Assembly (NCBI RefSeq): GCF_027797205.1
Contig: NZ_CP115607.1
Location: forward strand, 1 to 64,000
From: Campylobacter sp. VBCF_01 NA2
Lineage (GTDB): Bacteria; Campylobacterota; Campylobacteria; Campylobacterales; Campylobacteraceae
Reading direction: 5' to 3'
DNA: 64,000 bases
This document shows positions 28,930 to 36,860 of the stretch, piece by piece (the first letter of the stretch is position 1; each line of letters begins with the position of its first letter). Made by a program: the position numbers and the translations under genes. Under the pieces are notes generated by a model that ran no database searches, was not told the DNA's origin, and saw only the letters and a program-made list of their open reading frames with translations.

Positions 28930-31045
28930 TGTAAATAATCAATTAGAAATTTTTGACATAGACAAGGTCGCAAAACAAGCAGCGGGTGCTGCGCTTATGC
29001 GTGTGGGTGATACTGTGGTGCTAGCTACGGTCGCTAGGGAAGATAGACAGGTAGAGGAAGATTTCTTGCCACTAACCGTGCAATATATCGAAAAAATGTA
29101 TGCCGTGGGAAAAATCCCTGGCGGATATATCAAAAGAGAGACCAAACCGGGCGATTTTGAGACGCTAACTAGCCGTATTATAGATCGCTCGCTTCGCCCC
29201 CTTTTTCCAAAAGGATATGCTTACCCTACCCAAATCGTAGTTTATGTCCTTTCAGCAGATCCTGAGGTGGATTTGCAGGTCGTGAGCCTAAATGCGGCAA
29301 GTGTGGCGCTATATCTAAGCGATATTCCTATGAAAGCCCCAGTTTGCGGTGTCAGAGTGGGCCAAATAGACGGAGAGTTTGTGCTAAATCCGTCAAATTC
29401 AGCCCTTAAAAATTCAGCCCTTGATCTGTATGTAGCTGGCGTGGGCGATGAGCTTTTGATGATTGAGATGCGCTCGCTCCCTCAAATCGTAGATGGCGTC
29501 CAAAGCATGAACGAACTACCAGAGGATTTGACAGCCCAGGCGATAAATTTCGCTGCTAAGGCTATCGAAGAGGGCTCGCGCAAATACGAGGAAGCGTTTT
29601 TAGCGCTTAAAAAACCAGACGCAAATTTAGAGTATAAACCAGAAATCGAAGATGAAAATATCGCCAAATACATCGATGAAAACTACAAAGACGCCGTAAA
29701 AGAGGCGATTAATCAAATGGCAAAAAGCGAGCGCGCAACCGAGCTAAATAAAATTGTAGATAAAATTTTAACTGATGAAATCGCGGTGCAAAACGAGTGG
29801 CAAAAAGATGTCATCACAAATGTCATTGGCAAATACAAACGCCAAATCATACGCACTCAAATCATCGAAGAGCGTCGCAGAGCCGACGGACGCGCGCTAA
29901 ATGAGGTGCGCCCAATCAGCATTGAGACAAACATTTTGCCACGCGCGCACGGCTCATGCCTCTTTACCCGCGGTCAAACACAGGCTTTGGTGGTGGCAAC
30001 TCTGGGTGGGGATAGCGACGCTCAGCTTAGCGATAGCTTAACTAGCCCAGAGCCGATAGCTGAGAAATTTATGTTTAATTACAACTTCCCTGGATTTTGC
30101 GTAGGCGAAGCAAGCCCGCTAAAAAGCCCAGGTCGCAGGGAGTTGGGACATGGAAATTTGGCAAAACGAGCGATTTTTCCAAGCATTGATATAAACTCTC
30201 CTCAATCAATGCGCGTAGTAAGCGAAATTTTAGAAAGCAACGGATCTAGCTCAATGGCCTCAGTGTGCGGTGGCGCACTATCGCTTCGCGCAGCCGGTGT
30301 AAAAACCATAAAACTAGTCGCAGGTGTGGCTATGGGACTAATCTTTGAGGGCGACAAACACGCGATTTTGACTGACATTATGGGCTTAGAAGATCACGAC
30401 GGGGATATGGATTTCAAGGTCGCTGGTAGCAACGACGGAATTACCGCGCTTCAAATGGATATCAAGCTTGGCGGAATTAGCCTAGAAGTGCTAAAAGAGG
30501 CGCTAGCGCAAGCCAAAGAGGGCAGAGCGCATATATTAAATTTAATGGAGGAAGCAAACGCAAATATCGTAATCAACGAAGCCGTGCTTCCAAAACTCGA
30601 AATTTTCAGCGTCGATCCTAGCAAAATCGTCGATATCATCGGTCAAGGCGGAAAAACGATTAAGGAAATCACCGAAAAATTTGGCGTTAGCATTGATTTA
30701 GATCGCGAAAAAGGCGAGGTTAAAATCCAAGGCGCGAACAAAGACGGCGTCGATGGTGCAAAAGAGAAAATCCTTTCTATCGTTTCAAATGCGAAAGATT
30801 TCCGCAAACCGCGTGGCGATAGAGGCGATAGGCACGAGCGCAAAGAGGTAAAATTTGAAATCGGCGAGGAATTTGACGGCGTAGTGCAAAGCTCACTAGA
30901 TTTTGGCACATTTATTTCACTTCGCGACGGCGTAGATGGGCTTTTAAGAGCGAAATTTATCACAACTCCATTTAAACCAGGCGATGTGGTTAGAGTGCGC
31001 GTAACAGAGCAAAAAGGTAGTAAAATTTCACTTGAATTAGTGTAA
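28913..31045 (+). CDS. pnp: Polyribonucleotide nucleotidyltransferase (PNPase)
   Basis: The 710-residue phosphorolytic 3'-5' exoribonuclease has its domains in the usual order: RNase PH 1 ([20 protein letters not shown]), helical linker, RNase PH 2 ([34 protein letters not shown]), KH ([12 protein letters not shown] near 582) and S1 ([18 protein letters not shown] near 650). ATG 28913 has AAGGAGAGTAACA upstream; an earlier in-frame ATG lies inside the PRTase gene. It acts in mRNA turnover. Confidence 0.97.
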   Translation: MQCKIDVNNQLEIFDIDKVAKQAAGAALMRVGDTVVLATVAREDRQVEEDFLPLTVQYIEKMYAVGKIPGGYIKRETKPGDFETLTSRIIDRSLRPLFPKGYAYPTQIVVYVLSADPEVDLQVVSLNAASVALYLSDIPMKAPVCGVRVGQIDGEFVLNPSNSALKNSALDLYVAGVGDELLMIEMRSLPQIVDGVQSMNELPEDLTAQAINFAAKAIEEGSRKYEEAFLALKKPDANLEYKPEIEDENIAKYIDENYKDAVKEAINQMAKSERATELNKIVDKILTDEIAVQNEWQKDVITNVIGKYKRQIIRTQIIEERRRADGRALNEVRPISIETNILPRAHGSCLFTRGQTQALVVATLGGDSDAQLSDSLTSPEPIAEKFMFNYNFPGFCVGEASPLKSPGRRELGHGNLAKRAIFPSIDINSPQSMRVVSEILESNGSSSMASVCGGALSLRAAGVKTIKLVAGVAMGLIFEGDKHAILTDIMGLEDHDGDMDFKVAGSNDGITALQMDIKLGGISLEVLKEALAQAKEGRAHILNLMEEANANIVINEAVLPKLEIFSVDPSKIVDIIGQGGKTIKEITEKFGVSIDLDREKGEVKIQGANKDGVDGAKEKILSIVSNAKDFRKPRGDRGDRHERKEVKFEIGEEFDGVVQSSLDFGTFISLRDGVDGLLRAKFITTPFKPGDVVRVRVTEQKGSKISLELV

Positions 31046-31057
31046 AAAGGAGGCAAA

Positions 31058-31912
31058 ATGGAGCTGAAAAAACTTTTTTTCCCAATCGGTGGCGGCGAAG
31101 AGTTAGAGGGCAGAATTCGTGGTGCGTTGCTTGTGAATAAATTTTTTGGCACACACATGAATATCATGGCATGCCAGCTAGATCCTAAGATGATTTATAA
31201 TGTCCGCATGACGCTAAAAGGCGGAGTTTTGATGGACGAGTTTTTGGAGTCGGCAAACGAGGAGATGAAGGCTGAGCGCGATGAAATCGGCGCAGTTTTC
31301 GAGGCGGAGTGCAAAAAAATCGGCCTTGATATGCACGAAGATGAGAGAGTAGGAAAAAGTGCGTGCTTGCGCCATTTGGTAGGAATTCGCTCCGAGCTAG
31401 TTGAAAAGCATTCTAAATACTGCGATCTTGTCGTGGTCTCAGTGCCCCCAACTGGCACGATTACGGGCACTTTCGAGGCGGCTGTTTCAAAAAGTGGCAA
31501 GCCTTGTATCGTAATCCCAAGAGAGCTAAAAAGCTTCAAAGCTGATAAAATTTTGGTCTCTCTTACAGGCACGGCTGCAAGCGCCAGAGCGCTCGATCAC
31601 TCGCTAGACTTGCTCAAAAAAGCGCAAAATGTTACAATCATCACAGCCAATCACTATCTCCAAGATAGCGCAGAAGAGACTAAGCGCAGAATCACCGAGT
31701 ATCTAGCACTGCACGATGTGAAAGTCGATAAATTCGAGCTTTTAAATATTGACGGCAAAATTCCAGGGCAGGTTTTGATAGACTATGCAAACAACGGCGG
31801 ATACGATTTAATCGTCGCTGGACTTCACTCAAACACTGGAATTAAGGAAATTCTGCTTTCAGGAACGAGCAAATTTTTCTTGCAAAATACGCAAATTCCT
31901 GTTTTAATGTAA
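31058..31912 (+). CDS. Universal stress protein family, tandem-type
   Basis: A 284-residue protein ending with the UspA signature region GGYDLIVAGLHSNTG then LSGTSKFFLQNTQIPVLM. The first half resembles a diverged Usp domain (FFPIGGGEELEGRIRGALLV; DLVVVSVP). Tandem Usp proteins bind ATP or act as stress-linked dimers. The AAAGGAGG site 13 bases after pnp drives its translation, and a strong hairpin follows it. Confidence 0.75.
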   Translation: MELKKLFFPIGGGEELEGRIRGALLVNKFFGTHMNIMACQLDPKMIYNVRMTLKGGVLMDEFLESANEEMKAERDEIGAVFEAECKKIGLDMHEDERVGKSACLRHLVGIRSELVEKHSKYCDLVVVSVPPTGTITGTFEAAVSKSGKPCIVIPRELKSFKADKILVSLTGTAASARALDHSLDLLKKAQNVTIITANHYLQDSAEETKRRITEYLALHDVKVDKFELLNIDGKIPGQVLIDYANNGGYDLIVAGLHSNTGIKEILLSGTSKFFLQNTQIPVLM

Positions 31913-31941
31913 ATTTTATATGGGATTTTCCCATATAAAAT
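31913..31941 (+). terminator. Hairpin terminator after the Usp gene
   Basis: ATTTTATATGGG (31913-31924) and CCCATATAAAAT (31930-31941) form a perfect 12-bp stem with an ATTTT loop directly after the stop codon. It separates the Usp gene from the MFS gene only 12 bases on, so some readthrough is likely. Confidence 0.7.
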
Positions 31942-31953
31942 CCTAAATTTAAA

Positions 31954-33117
31954 ATGAAAAACAAATTTGTCTATATTCTGGCATTTTCGCATTTGTGCTG
32001 TGATATAAACCAAGGCGCACTCGTAGCGATTTTGCCGTTTTTAATCGCCAGCTATCACTACGATTACGCAACTGCTGCAAGCCTAGTCATGGTCTCAAAT
32101 ATCGTGGGCTCGCTAATCCAGCCCGTTTTTGGCTCGCTCGCTGATAAGAAAAACACCCCTTACATTATCCCGCTAGGTCTTATTTTAGCAGGTGGCGGTA
32201 TCGCGCTAAGTGGCGTTGCGCCCTCGTTTGCCGTGCTTTGTGCGGTCGTGATGATTACAGGAATTGGCGTGGCGATGTTTCACCCACAAGCCGCAAGAGC
32301 CATAAACAAATGTTCAAATTCGCACAACAAAGCCCAAAATATCGGCATTTTCTCATTTGGTGGGATTTTGGGATTTTCTTTGGGTCCGCTTTTCATGACA
32401 GCGATTATTAGCGCGTTTGGGCTAAAAGGGACACTGATTTTCATAATTCCGCAAATTTGCGTTAGTATTGTGTATAGATTTTTTTACGCCGAATTTAAAA
32501 GACTTGGCGAAATTACACCCAAAACAGCCACAAACACCCAAACTAGCGGCGTCGATGACTGGGGCGGATTTTATAAACTTATGGCGTTAATCTGTGGGCG
32601 TTCTATCATTTTTCACGGATTTAATACATTTTTGGCACTTTATTTTATCTACGAATTTGACCAAAGCAAGGCTTACGCAAACATACTATTAAGCGCATAT
32701 ATCGGCGTGAGCGCGATTTTTACCCTTCTTGGTGGCAGGTTTGCCGATAAATTCGGCTTTACAAAGATGATAAAAATCTCATTTCTCTGCCTTTTGCCGA
32801 TTATGATCATGTTTGCAACCGCGCAAAATTTGGGCTTTGCCGTGGTTTTATTAGCACCGCTTGGCATTTTTCTAGCTCTTTCTTATAGCCCGATTATCGC
32901 GCTTGGGCAGGGCTATTTGCCAAACCGCGTTGGGCTTGCTTCTGGCGTTACATTTGGGCTGACTGTCAGCATTGGCGGGATTTTTGCGCCGATTTTGGGC
33001 TTAATAGCCGATAAATTTGGACTTAGTTATGTTTTTTACACGCTTTGCGGGGTTTGCGTTTTGCCACTAATCATGGCGTTTTTCTTGCCAAATTTAGAAA
33101 AAAGGCAAAGCTTATGA
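31954..33117 (+). CDS. MFS exporter, fosmidomycin-resistance (Fsr) type
   Basis: A 387-residue protein with about twelve membrane helices. The Fsr branch is indicated by the N-terminal SHLCCDINQGALVAILPFL and GIGVAMFHPQAARAI, together with a major-facilitator loop GSLADKKNTPYII. Fsr proteins export fosmidomycin and probably other organic anions. There is no obvious ribosome binding site beyond AAAT-rich DNA. It overlaps ogt by four bases. Confidence 0.8.
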   Translation: MKNKFVYILAFSHLCCDINQGALVAILPFLIASYHYDYATAASLVMVSNIVGSLIQPVFGSLADKKNTPYIIPLGLILAGGGIALSGVAPSFAVLCAVVMITGIGVAMFHPQAARAINKCSNSHNKAQNIGIFSFGGILGFSLGPLFMTAIISAFGLKGTLIFIIPQICVSIVYRFFYAEFKRLGEITPKTATNTQTSGVDDWGGFYKLMALICGRSIIFHGFNTFLALYFIYEFDQSKAYANILLSAYIGVSAIFTLLGGRFADKFGFTKMIKISFLCLLPIMIMFATAQNLGFAVVLLAPLGIFLALSYSPIIALGQGYLPNRVGLASGVTFGLTVSIGGIFAPILGLIADKFGLSYVFYTLCGVCVLPLIMAFFLPNLEKRQSL

Positions 33118-33614
33118 AATATTTTTGGCGTTATAGCTCACCGCTTGGCGAGATTTTTATGCAAAGCGACGGAGCAAATTTAACAGCGCTTAAATTTGGC
33201 AAATTTAGCGATTTTGGCGCAGAATTTAGGGAGCAAAATTTGCAAATTTTTAGGGATACCTGCGCTTGGTTGGATATTTATTTTAGTGGAAATTTGCCAA
33301 ATTTCACACCTAAAATTTCACTAATTGGTAGCGATTTTCAGCTTGAAATTTGGCAAATTTTAATGCAAATTCCTTTTGGGACTACTACGACTTACGGCGA
33401 TATTGCGCACGAAATCTCACTAAAAAGACAAATTCCAAAAATGTCCGCCAGAGCCGTTGGCAGGGCAGTGGGAGCAAATCCTATCGCGATAATTATCCCT
33501 TGCCACCGAGTTATCGGCAGTGGCGGCAAACTCACAGGCTACGCATACGGAGTGGATAAAAAACGCTTTCTTTTAAATTTAGAAAGTCTCGCCTTTGGCG
33601 TGAAAACGCTGTAA
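33114..33614 (+). CDS. ogt: Methylated-DNA-[protein]-cysteine S-methyltransferase
   Basis: A 166-residue suicide repair protein for O6-methylguanine; the acceptor site IIIPCHRVIGSGGKLTGYAYG (part: PCHRV) is near residue 134. ATG 33114 gives MKYFWRYSSPLGEIFMQSDG, typical of the family, and overlaps the MFS stop (ATGA). The longer in-frame extension inside the MFS gene is rejected. An N-terminal Ada-type regulatory domain is absent. Confidence 0.92.
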   Translation: MKYFWRYSSPLGEIFMQSDGANLTALKFGKFSDFGAEFREQNLQIFRDTCAWLDIYFSGNLPNFTPKISLIGSDFQLEIWQILMQIPFGTTTTYGDIAHEISLKRQIPKMSARAVGRAVGANPIAIIIPCHRVIGSGGKLTGYAYGVDKKRFLLNLESLAFGVKTL

Positions 33615-33636
33615 TCATAAAAACTCATTTTAACTC

Positions 33637-34212
33637 TCATATAAAATTTAATTGATAATGCTCATTTTTAGGCTCTCTTTTTTTAAATTCGAAGTCGCTA
33701 AGCCCAAGCACTATAGAACAAAGTGGCGAGTATCCCTTAGGAATACCCGCTCTTTTGGCGAGTTCTGGCTCGTCAAAAAGCGTAACCACGACGGTGTTTA
33801 TCAGGCACGAGCTAAGCCCAAGCTCGGTGGCGCGAAGTTGCATGTTTTGCATAAGTGAGCCCATTGTCCAATAGACATTTCTGTGGATATTTTCTGGGTG
33901 CAAAAACTCAAATCCAGCCGGGACCTCATCTGCCAATCTCCCAGAGATTAAAACATACACAGGTGCGCCGTAAAGCGTGTTTGTCATACCCATGCTTTCT
34001 AGCATTTTGCTAAATTTTTTACTCGCAGCCGCGTCTAAATCGCGGAGCAAATCTTTGTCTGTGATGACGCTAATGTGTGCGTCTTTGGTCGTAAAAAGCG
34101 CAGGGGCTAAAAACCCAGCCTCCAAAACAGCCTTGATTTGCTCAGGGCTTGGCATTTTATCGCTAAATTTTCGCACACTTTGGCGTCTTTGCATTGCTTC
34201 TAAAAGTTCCAT
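33637..34212 (-). CDS. Nitroreductase-family protein
   Basis: A 191-residue FMN-dependent nitroreductase-like enzyme with the N-terminal family signature RRQSVRKFSDKMPSPEQI, and near the C-terminus GIPKGYSPLCSIVLGL, which corresponds to the G-P-Y phosphate-side region. Such enzymes reduce nitroaromatics, quinones or flavins with NAD(P)H. It is the last gene on the left of the minus-strand redox island, 33 bases downstream of the flavodoxin/ferredoxin gene, and probably cotranscribed with it. Confidence 0.85.
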   Translation of the reverse strand: MELLEAMQRRQSVRKFSDKMPSPEQIKAVLEAGFLAPALFTTKDAHISVITDKDLLRDLDAAASKKFSKMLESMGMTNTLYGAPVYVLISGRLADEVPAGFEFLHPENIHRNVYWTMGSLMQNMQLRATELGLSSCLINTVVVTLFDEPELAKRAGIPKGYSPLCSIVLGLSDFEFKKREPKNEHYQLNFI

Positions 34213-34245
34213 TTTTTATCCTTTCTTTGGAATTTGAAATTTATT

Positions 34246-35082
34246 TTAAAAAAACAGCGTCGGCTCTTGTCTTCGTTGTGAATCAGCCACAAACGAAGTG
34301 ATGATATCTACCATTTCTTTGGCGGCGATTGGCTTAATCGCGCCCTTTGGACAGCGATTGACGCAACTATAACACGAAATGCACTTTTCTAAATCAAACG
34401 CCTTATTTTCGATATTGATTGCGCCTGTGGGGCAGTTTTTCACGCAGGTTTTACACTCTATGCACTCAGCGGTAAATTCTTTGGCTTTATACTCTGGCGG
34501 TAGCGCGTATGCCACTTCTGGGTGCTCTTCGCGGTAAGCCACGACCTGTTTGCCCATTTCCCAGTCTCCCCAGCCAGTTTTTAGCTCATCATGCACGCTC
34601 AAATCGCCACGCAAAAATTTTTCGTAAGAGGCTTTGGCGAAATTTTTAATGATTTGCTTGTCGCTTTTATCTGGGCGGTTGTCGGCTAGCCCTTTTAGCA
34701 TGGAGTATCTAGCGATGAAAGCACCCAGTGAGACCACGCTAAACCCGCTGTTTAGGGCGCGTTCGCTCATTTCCTTTATAGCTATGCCATAATACGCATT
34801 GCTATAAGTTACAACCCCGATAAATGGCGTATTTTGCGCCTTTAAGCAAGCAAACATCTCATCTGAAAGTGTGAAAAGCTTGCCTGTGCTCATACAGCCA
34901 AAAATCACCAAATCATCTTTGGTGAAATTGTGTATTTTTTCGCGGTTTTCTTTGCGCAAAAGATTGATTTTTTTGATTTCAAATTCGCCCGAATTTGCGA
35001 TCTCTTCCCCTATCATTTTGACGATTTTCTCAGTCGAACCACTCGGACTAAAATATACCAAATACAAATTTTTCTTCGCCAT
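34246..35082 (-). CDS. EFR1-like flavodoxin/4Fe-4S ferredoxin protein
   Basis: The 278-residue protein fuses an N-terminal flavodoxin-like domain (LYLVYFSPSGSTEKIVKMIG, phosphate loop SPSGSTEK) to a C-terminal two-cluster ferredoxin: CIECKTCVKNCPTGAI and CISCYSCVNRCPKGAI. This is the EFR1 architecture, an intramolecular electron carrier of unknown partner. ATG 35082 has AAGGGGTAAAA upstream. It is divergent from marR and shares its palindromic operator region, so it is probably the regulated target. Confidence 0.88.
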   Translation of the reverse strand: MAKKNLYLVYFSPSGSTEKIVKMIGEEIANSGEFEIKKINLLRKENREKIHNFTKDDLVIFGCMSTGKLFTLSDEMFACLKAQNTPFIGVVTYSNAYYGIAIKEMSERALNSGFSVVSLGAFIARYSMLKGLADNRPDKSDKQIIKNFAKASYEKFLRGDLSVHDELKTGWGDWEMGKQVVAYREEHPEVAYALPPEYKAKEFTAECIECKTCVKNCPTGAINIENKAFDLEKCISCYSCVNRCPKGAIKPIAAKEMVDIITSFVADSQRRQEPTLFF

Positions 35083-35131
35083 TTTTACCCCTTTAATTAA
35101 AATTTTGATAAAATTGCAAAATTCTTGTGAA

Positions 35132-35151
35132 TTATATCGCATACGATATAA
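35132..35151. promoter_or_regulatory. Palindromic operator between EFR1 gene and marR
   Basis: TTATATCG (35132-35139), spacer CATA, CGATATAA (35144-35151): a perfect 8+8 inverted repeat centred in the 97-base divergent gap, with TATAAT-like words on both strands inside it. MarR-family dimers bind palindromes of this size, so binding would cover both promoters. Confidence 0.7.
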
Positions 35152-35179
35152 TTTGTCAAATTTGAAATTTGGAGAAAAA

Positions 35180-35626
35180 ATGAGCGATAAATACGATATG
35201 TTGCTGCTAGAAAATCAAATTTGCTTCCCGACTTACGCTGTGGCAAATAAAATTTTAAGGCGTTATCAACCTTTGCTTAAAAAGATAAATTTAACCTATA
35301 CGCAATACATCGTAATGATGGTTTTGTGGGAAAAAAAGCAAATAAATGAAAAAGTTTTGGTTAAGGCTTTGTTTTTGCAGGCAAACACGCTATCAAATTT
35401 GCTTAAAAATCTCAAATCCAAAGGCTTCGTCGATATCGAAAAAGACCCCAGCGATAAGCGAAATATCATAATCTCGCTCACCAAAGAGGGTGAAGCTTTG
35501 CGCGAAAAGGCGCTAAAAGTCCCGCAAACTTTGGCGAACGAGCACTGGCTAAGCGACGAAGAGTTTGCGACATTTAAAAAACTGCTTTTAAAACTGCTTC
35601 GTGGCGAGTGGGAAGGGTGCAAATAG
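35180..35626 (+). CDS. MarR-family transcriptional regulator (OhrR-like)
   Basis: A 148-residue winged-helix protein. MLLLENQICFPTYAVANKIL at the N-terminus resembles the OhrR peroxide sensors, with a Cys at residue 14. The recognition helix region is VLVKALFLQANTLSNLLKNL and the wing is KGFVDIEKDPSDKRNIIISLT. ATG 35180 follows GGAGAAAAA. It is the only + gene inside the minus-strand redox island and is divergent from the EFR1 gene. A sensor role for organic peroxide or electrophile is inference. Confidence 0.87.
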   Translation: MSDKYDMLLLENQICFPTYAVANKILRRYQPLLKKINLTYTQYIVMMVLWEKKQINEKVLVKALFLQANTLSNLLKNLKSKGFVDIEKDPSDKRNIIISLTKEGEALREKALKVPQTLANEHWLSDEEFATFKKLLLKLLRGEWEGCK

Positions 35627-35644
35627 CGCAAACGGCGCAAAAGG

Positions 35645-35689
35645 CGCAAATTTCGCTGTTACGTTAAATTTATTCGGGCGAAATTTGCG
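35645..35689. terminator. Inverted repeat between marR and the cyclophilin-like gene
   Basis: CGCAAATTTCG (35645-35655) and CGAAATTTGCG (35679-35689) pair perfectly over 11 bases with a 23-base loop. It lies between two convergent genes and could serve both. Just before it, the unit GGCGCAAA occurs in three near copies. Confidence 0.4.
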
Positions 35690-35737
35690 TTAAATTTCGA
35701 ATTTTTCGCGCAAAATTCGCCAAATTTTACTAAAATT

Positions 35738-36133
35738 TTAATCCGCTTTTTGGATTAAAACTCTCTCACATTTTATGATTTCATCAAATCCGCTTTCGAA
35801 TTTACCGAGATTTATGACGCCTTCGTAGTATGGCTGAGGTTTGTAGTAAAGCACCAAATTTCCCCACGGCGAGAAATAGCCAAGATCGCCGACTTTGCCG
35901 TCCGAGCTGGGATCGCCGGCAAAATTTAATCGCACAGGCAAATCCGCGATTTTTTCTCGCCCAGCGTAATCTTTCAAATTTAACTCTAATGGCAAATTTT
36001 CATAAAAACTCTTTGCCGCGCTAGTATTCCCCAAAACCGCCACAGCTTCGGCGTTTTCACAGCTAAATTTTACTCTCATCTCGCCTCCAAATGCAAAAAT
36101 TATACTCAAACACAAAAAAATCAGTTTTTTCAT
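35738..36133 (-). CDS. Exported cyclophilin-like-fold protein
   Basis: The 131-residue product starts with a signal peptide (MKKLIFLCLSIIFAFGGE). The rest resembles the small cyclophilin-like domain typified by TM1367: GNTSAAKSFYENLPLELNLKD, VGDLGYFSPWGNLVLYYKP. Its function is not known; proteins of this family often accompany flavodoxins and aldo/keto reductases, as here. It lies 16 bases downstream of the frameshifted flavodoxin-family gene. Confidence 0.75.
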   Translation of the reverse strand: MKKLIFLCLSIIFAFGGEMRVKFSCENAEAVAVLGNTSAAKSFYENLPLELNLKDYAGREKIADLPVRLNFAGDPSSDGKVGDLGYFSPWGNLVLYYKPQPYYEGVINLGKFESGFDEIIKCERVLIQKAD

Positions 36134-36149
36134 AAATTTCCTTTCAAAT

Positions 36150-36817
36150 TTAGCCCAAATTCATCTGCGCTAACTTCGCACCAAGCTCAAAAGCATTTTG
36201 CAAATCTTGCGAAAACTGCGTATCTCGCACCATTTTTTTGTACGGTTCGCTAAACATATTGCAATCATACTTCGAATAGTCCTTAAACTGGTAAGTATCG
36301 CACGCCAAAAGCGTTTCGCAGTGCCCATAGACCATTTTTAGTCCGAGCTCGTTTCCGCTCCACATCGCTTCCATGTTATACTGCGCGACCTGCTCTTTTG
36401 TCGCGTTCATCGTATAGATTAACCCAACCGGGATTTTTTCTTTAAATTTAGCTCATAGCGTCCGTTTTCATCTAGCATATACGACCCACTGGCAAAAAGC
36501 ATACGCTCCAAAAGGTTTCTAAACATGCCTGTCGGATAAAAATCATAAATCGGAGAGCCGATTATTAGGGCATCAGCGTTAATTATTTTTTCTAAAACCG
36601 CCCTTCCTTCGTCTTTTACGGCGCAAAGTCCGCCTAGACTTTTGCTCTTTCTTTTACAGGCAAAACAACTTATACAGCCCTTAAAATCCACATCGCCTAA
36701 ATTTATAAACTCAGTCTTTGCGCCCACGCTTTGTGCGCCCTTTTCGCTAGATTTTAAAATTTCAGCCGTGTTGAAATTTTTCCTTGGACTTGCGTTTATG
36801 ATGATAACTTTTTTCAT
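36150..36817 (-). pseudogene. NADPH-dependent FMN reductase / flavodoxin-family gene with frameshift
   Basis: Two consecutive reading frames together make one protein. The 5' part (36419-36817) reads KKVIIINASPRKNFNTAEIL, CISCFACKRKS, IIGSPIYDFYPTGMFRNLLE and stops shortly after RYELNL. The 3' part (36150 to about 36440) continues in another frame as EKIPVGLIYTMNATKEQ to its stop. The break is at 36430-36445 near an A6 run (minus strand). One missing A would restore LNLKEKIPVGLIYT. It may be a pseudogene, a slippage site or a sequencing error. The intact relative is at 43260-43886. Confidence 0.75.
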
Positions 36818-36834
36818 ATTTTTCCTTAAATTTA

Positions 36835-36860
36835 TTGCCTAATTCTGCAAATTTTATTTT
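36835..36860 (-). repeat. Redox-island repeat, copy A
   Basis: The plus strand reads TTGCCTAATTCTGCAAATTT then TATTTT. The copy contains the stop codon of the FGE-flavodoxin gene and ends 18 bases before the ATG of the frameshifted flavodoxin-family gene. It is one of five near-identical copies on one strand. Confidence 0.75.

Noticed and set aside
33045-33113. Longer start for ogt inside the MFS gene
   Set aside because: The family begins at MKYFWRYSSPLGE; ATG 33114 overlaps the MFS stop as ATGA, the usual coupling layout.
34871-35179. N-terminal extension of the marR gene over the EFR1 gene
   Set aside because: It runs opposite the flavodoxin domain; ATG 35180 has GGAGAAAAA and gives a standard-length MarR protein of 148 residues.
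35627-35665. GGCGCAAA triplicate as a phase-variable microsatellite
   Set aside because: The three units differ and lie after the marR stop, between convergent genes, where a change in number would have no clear effect.
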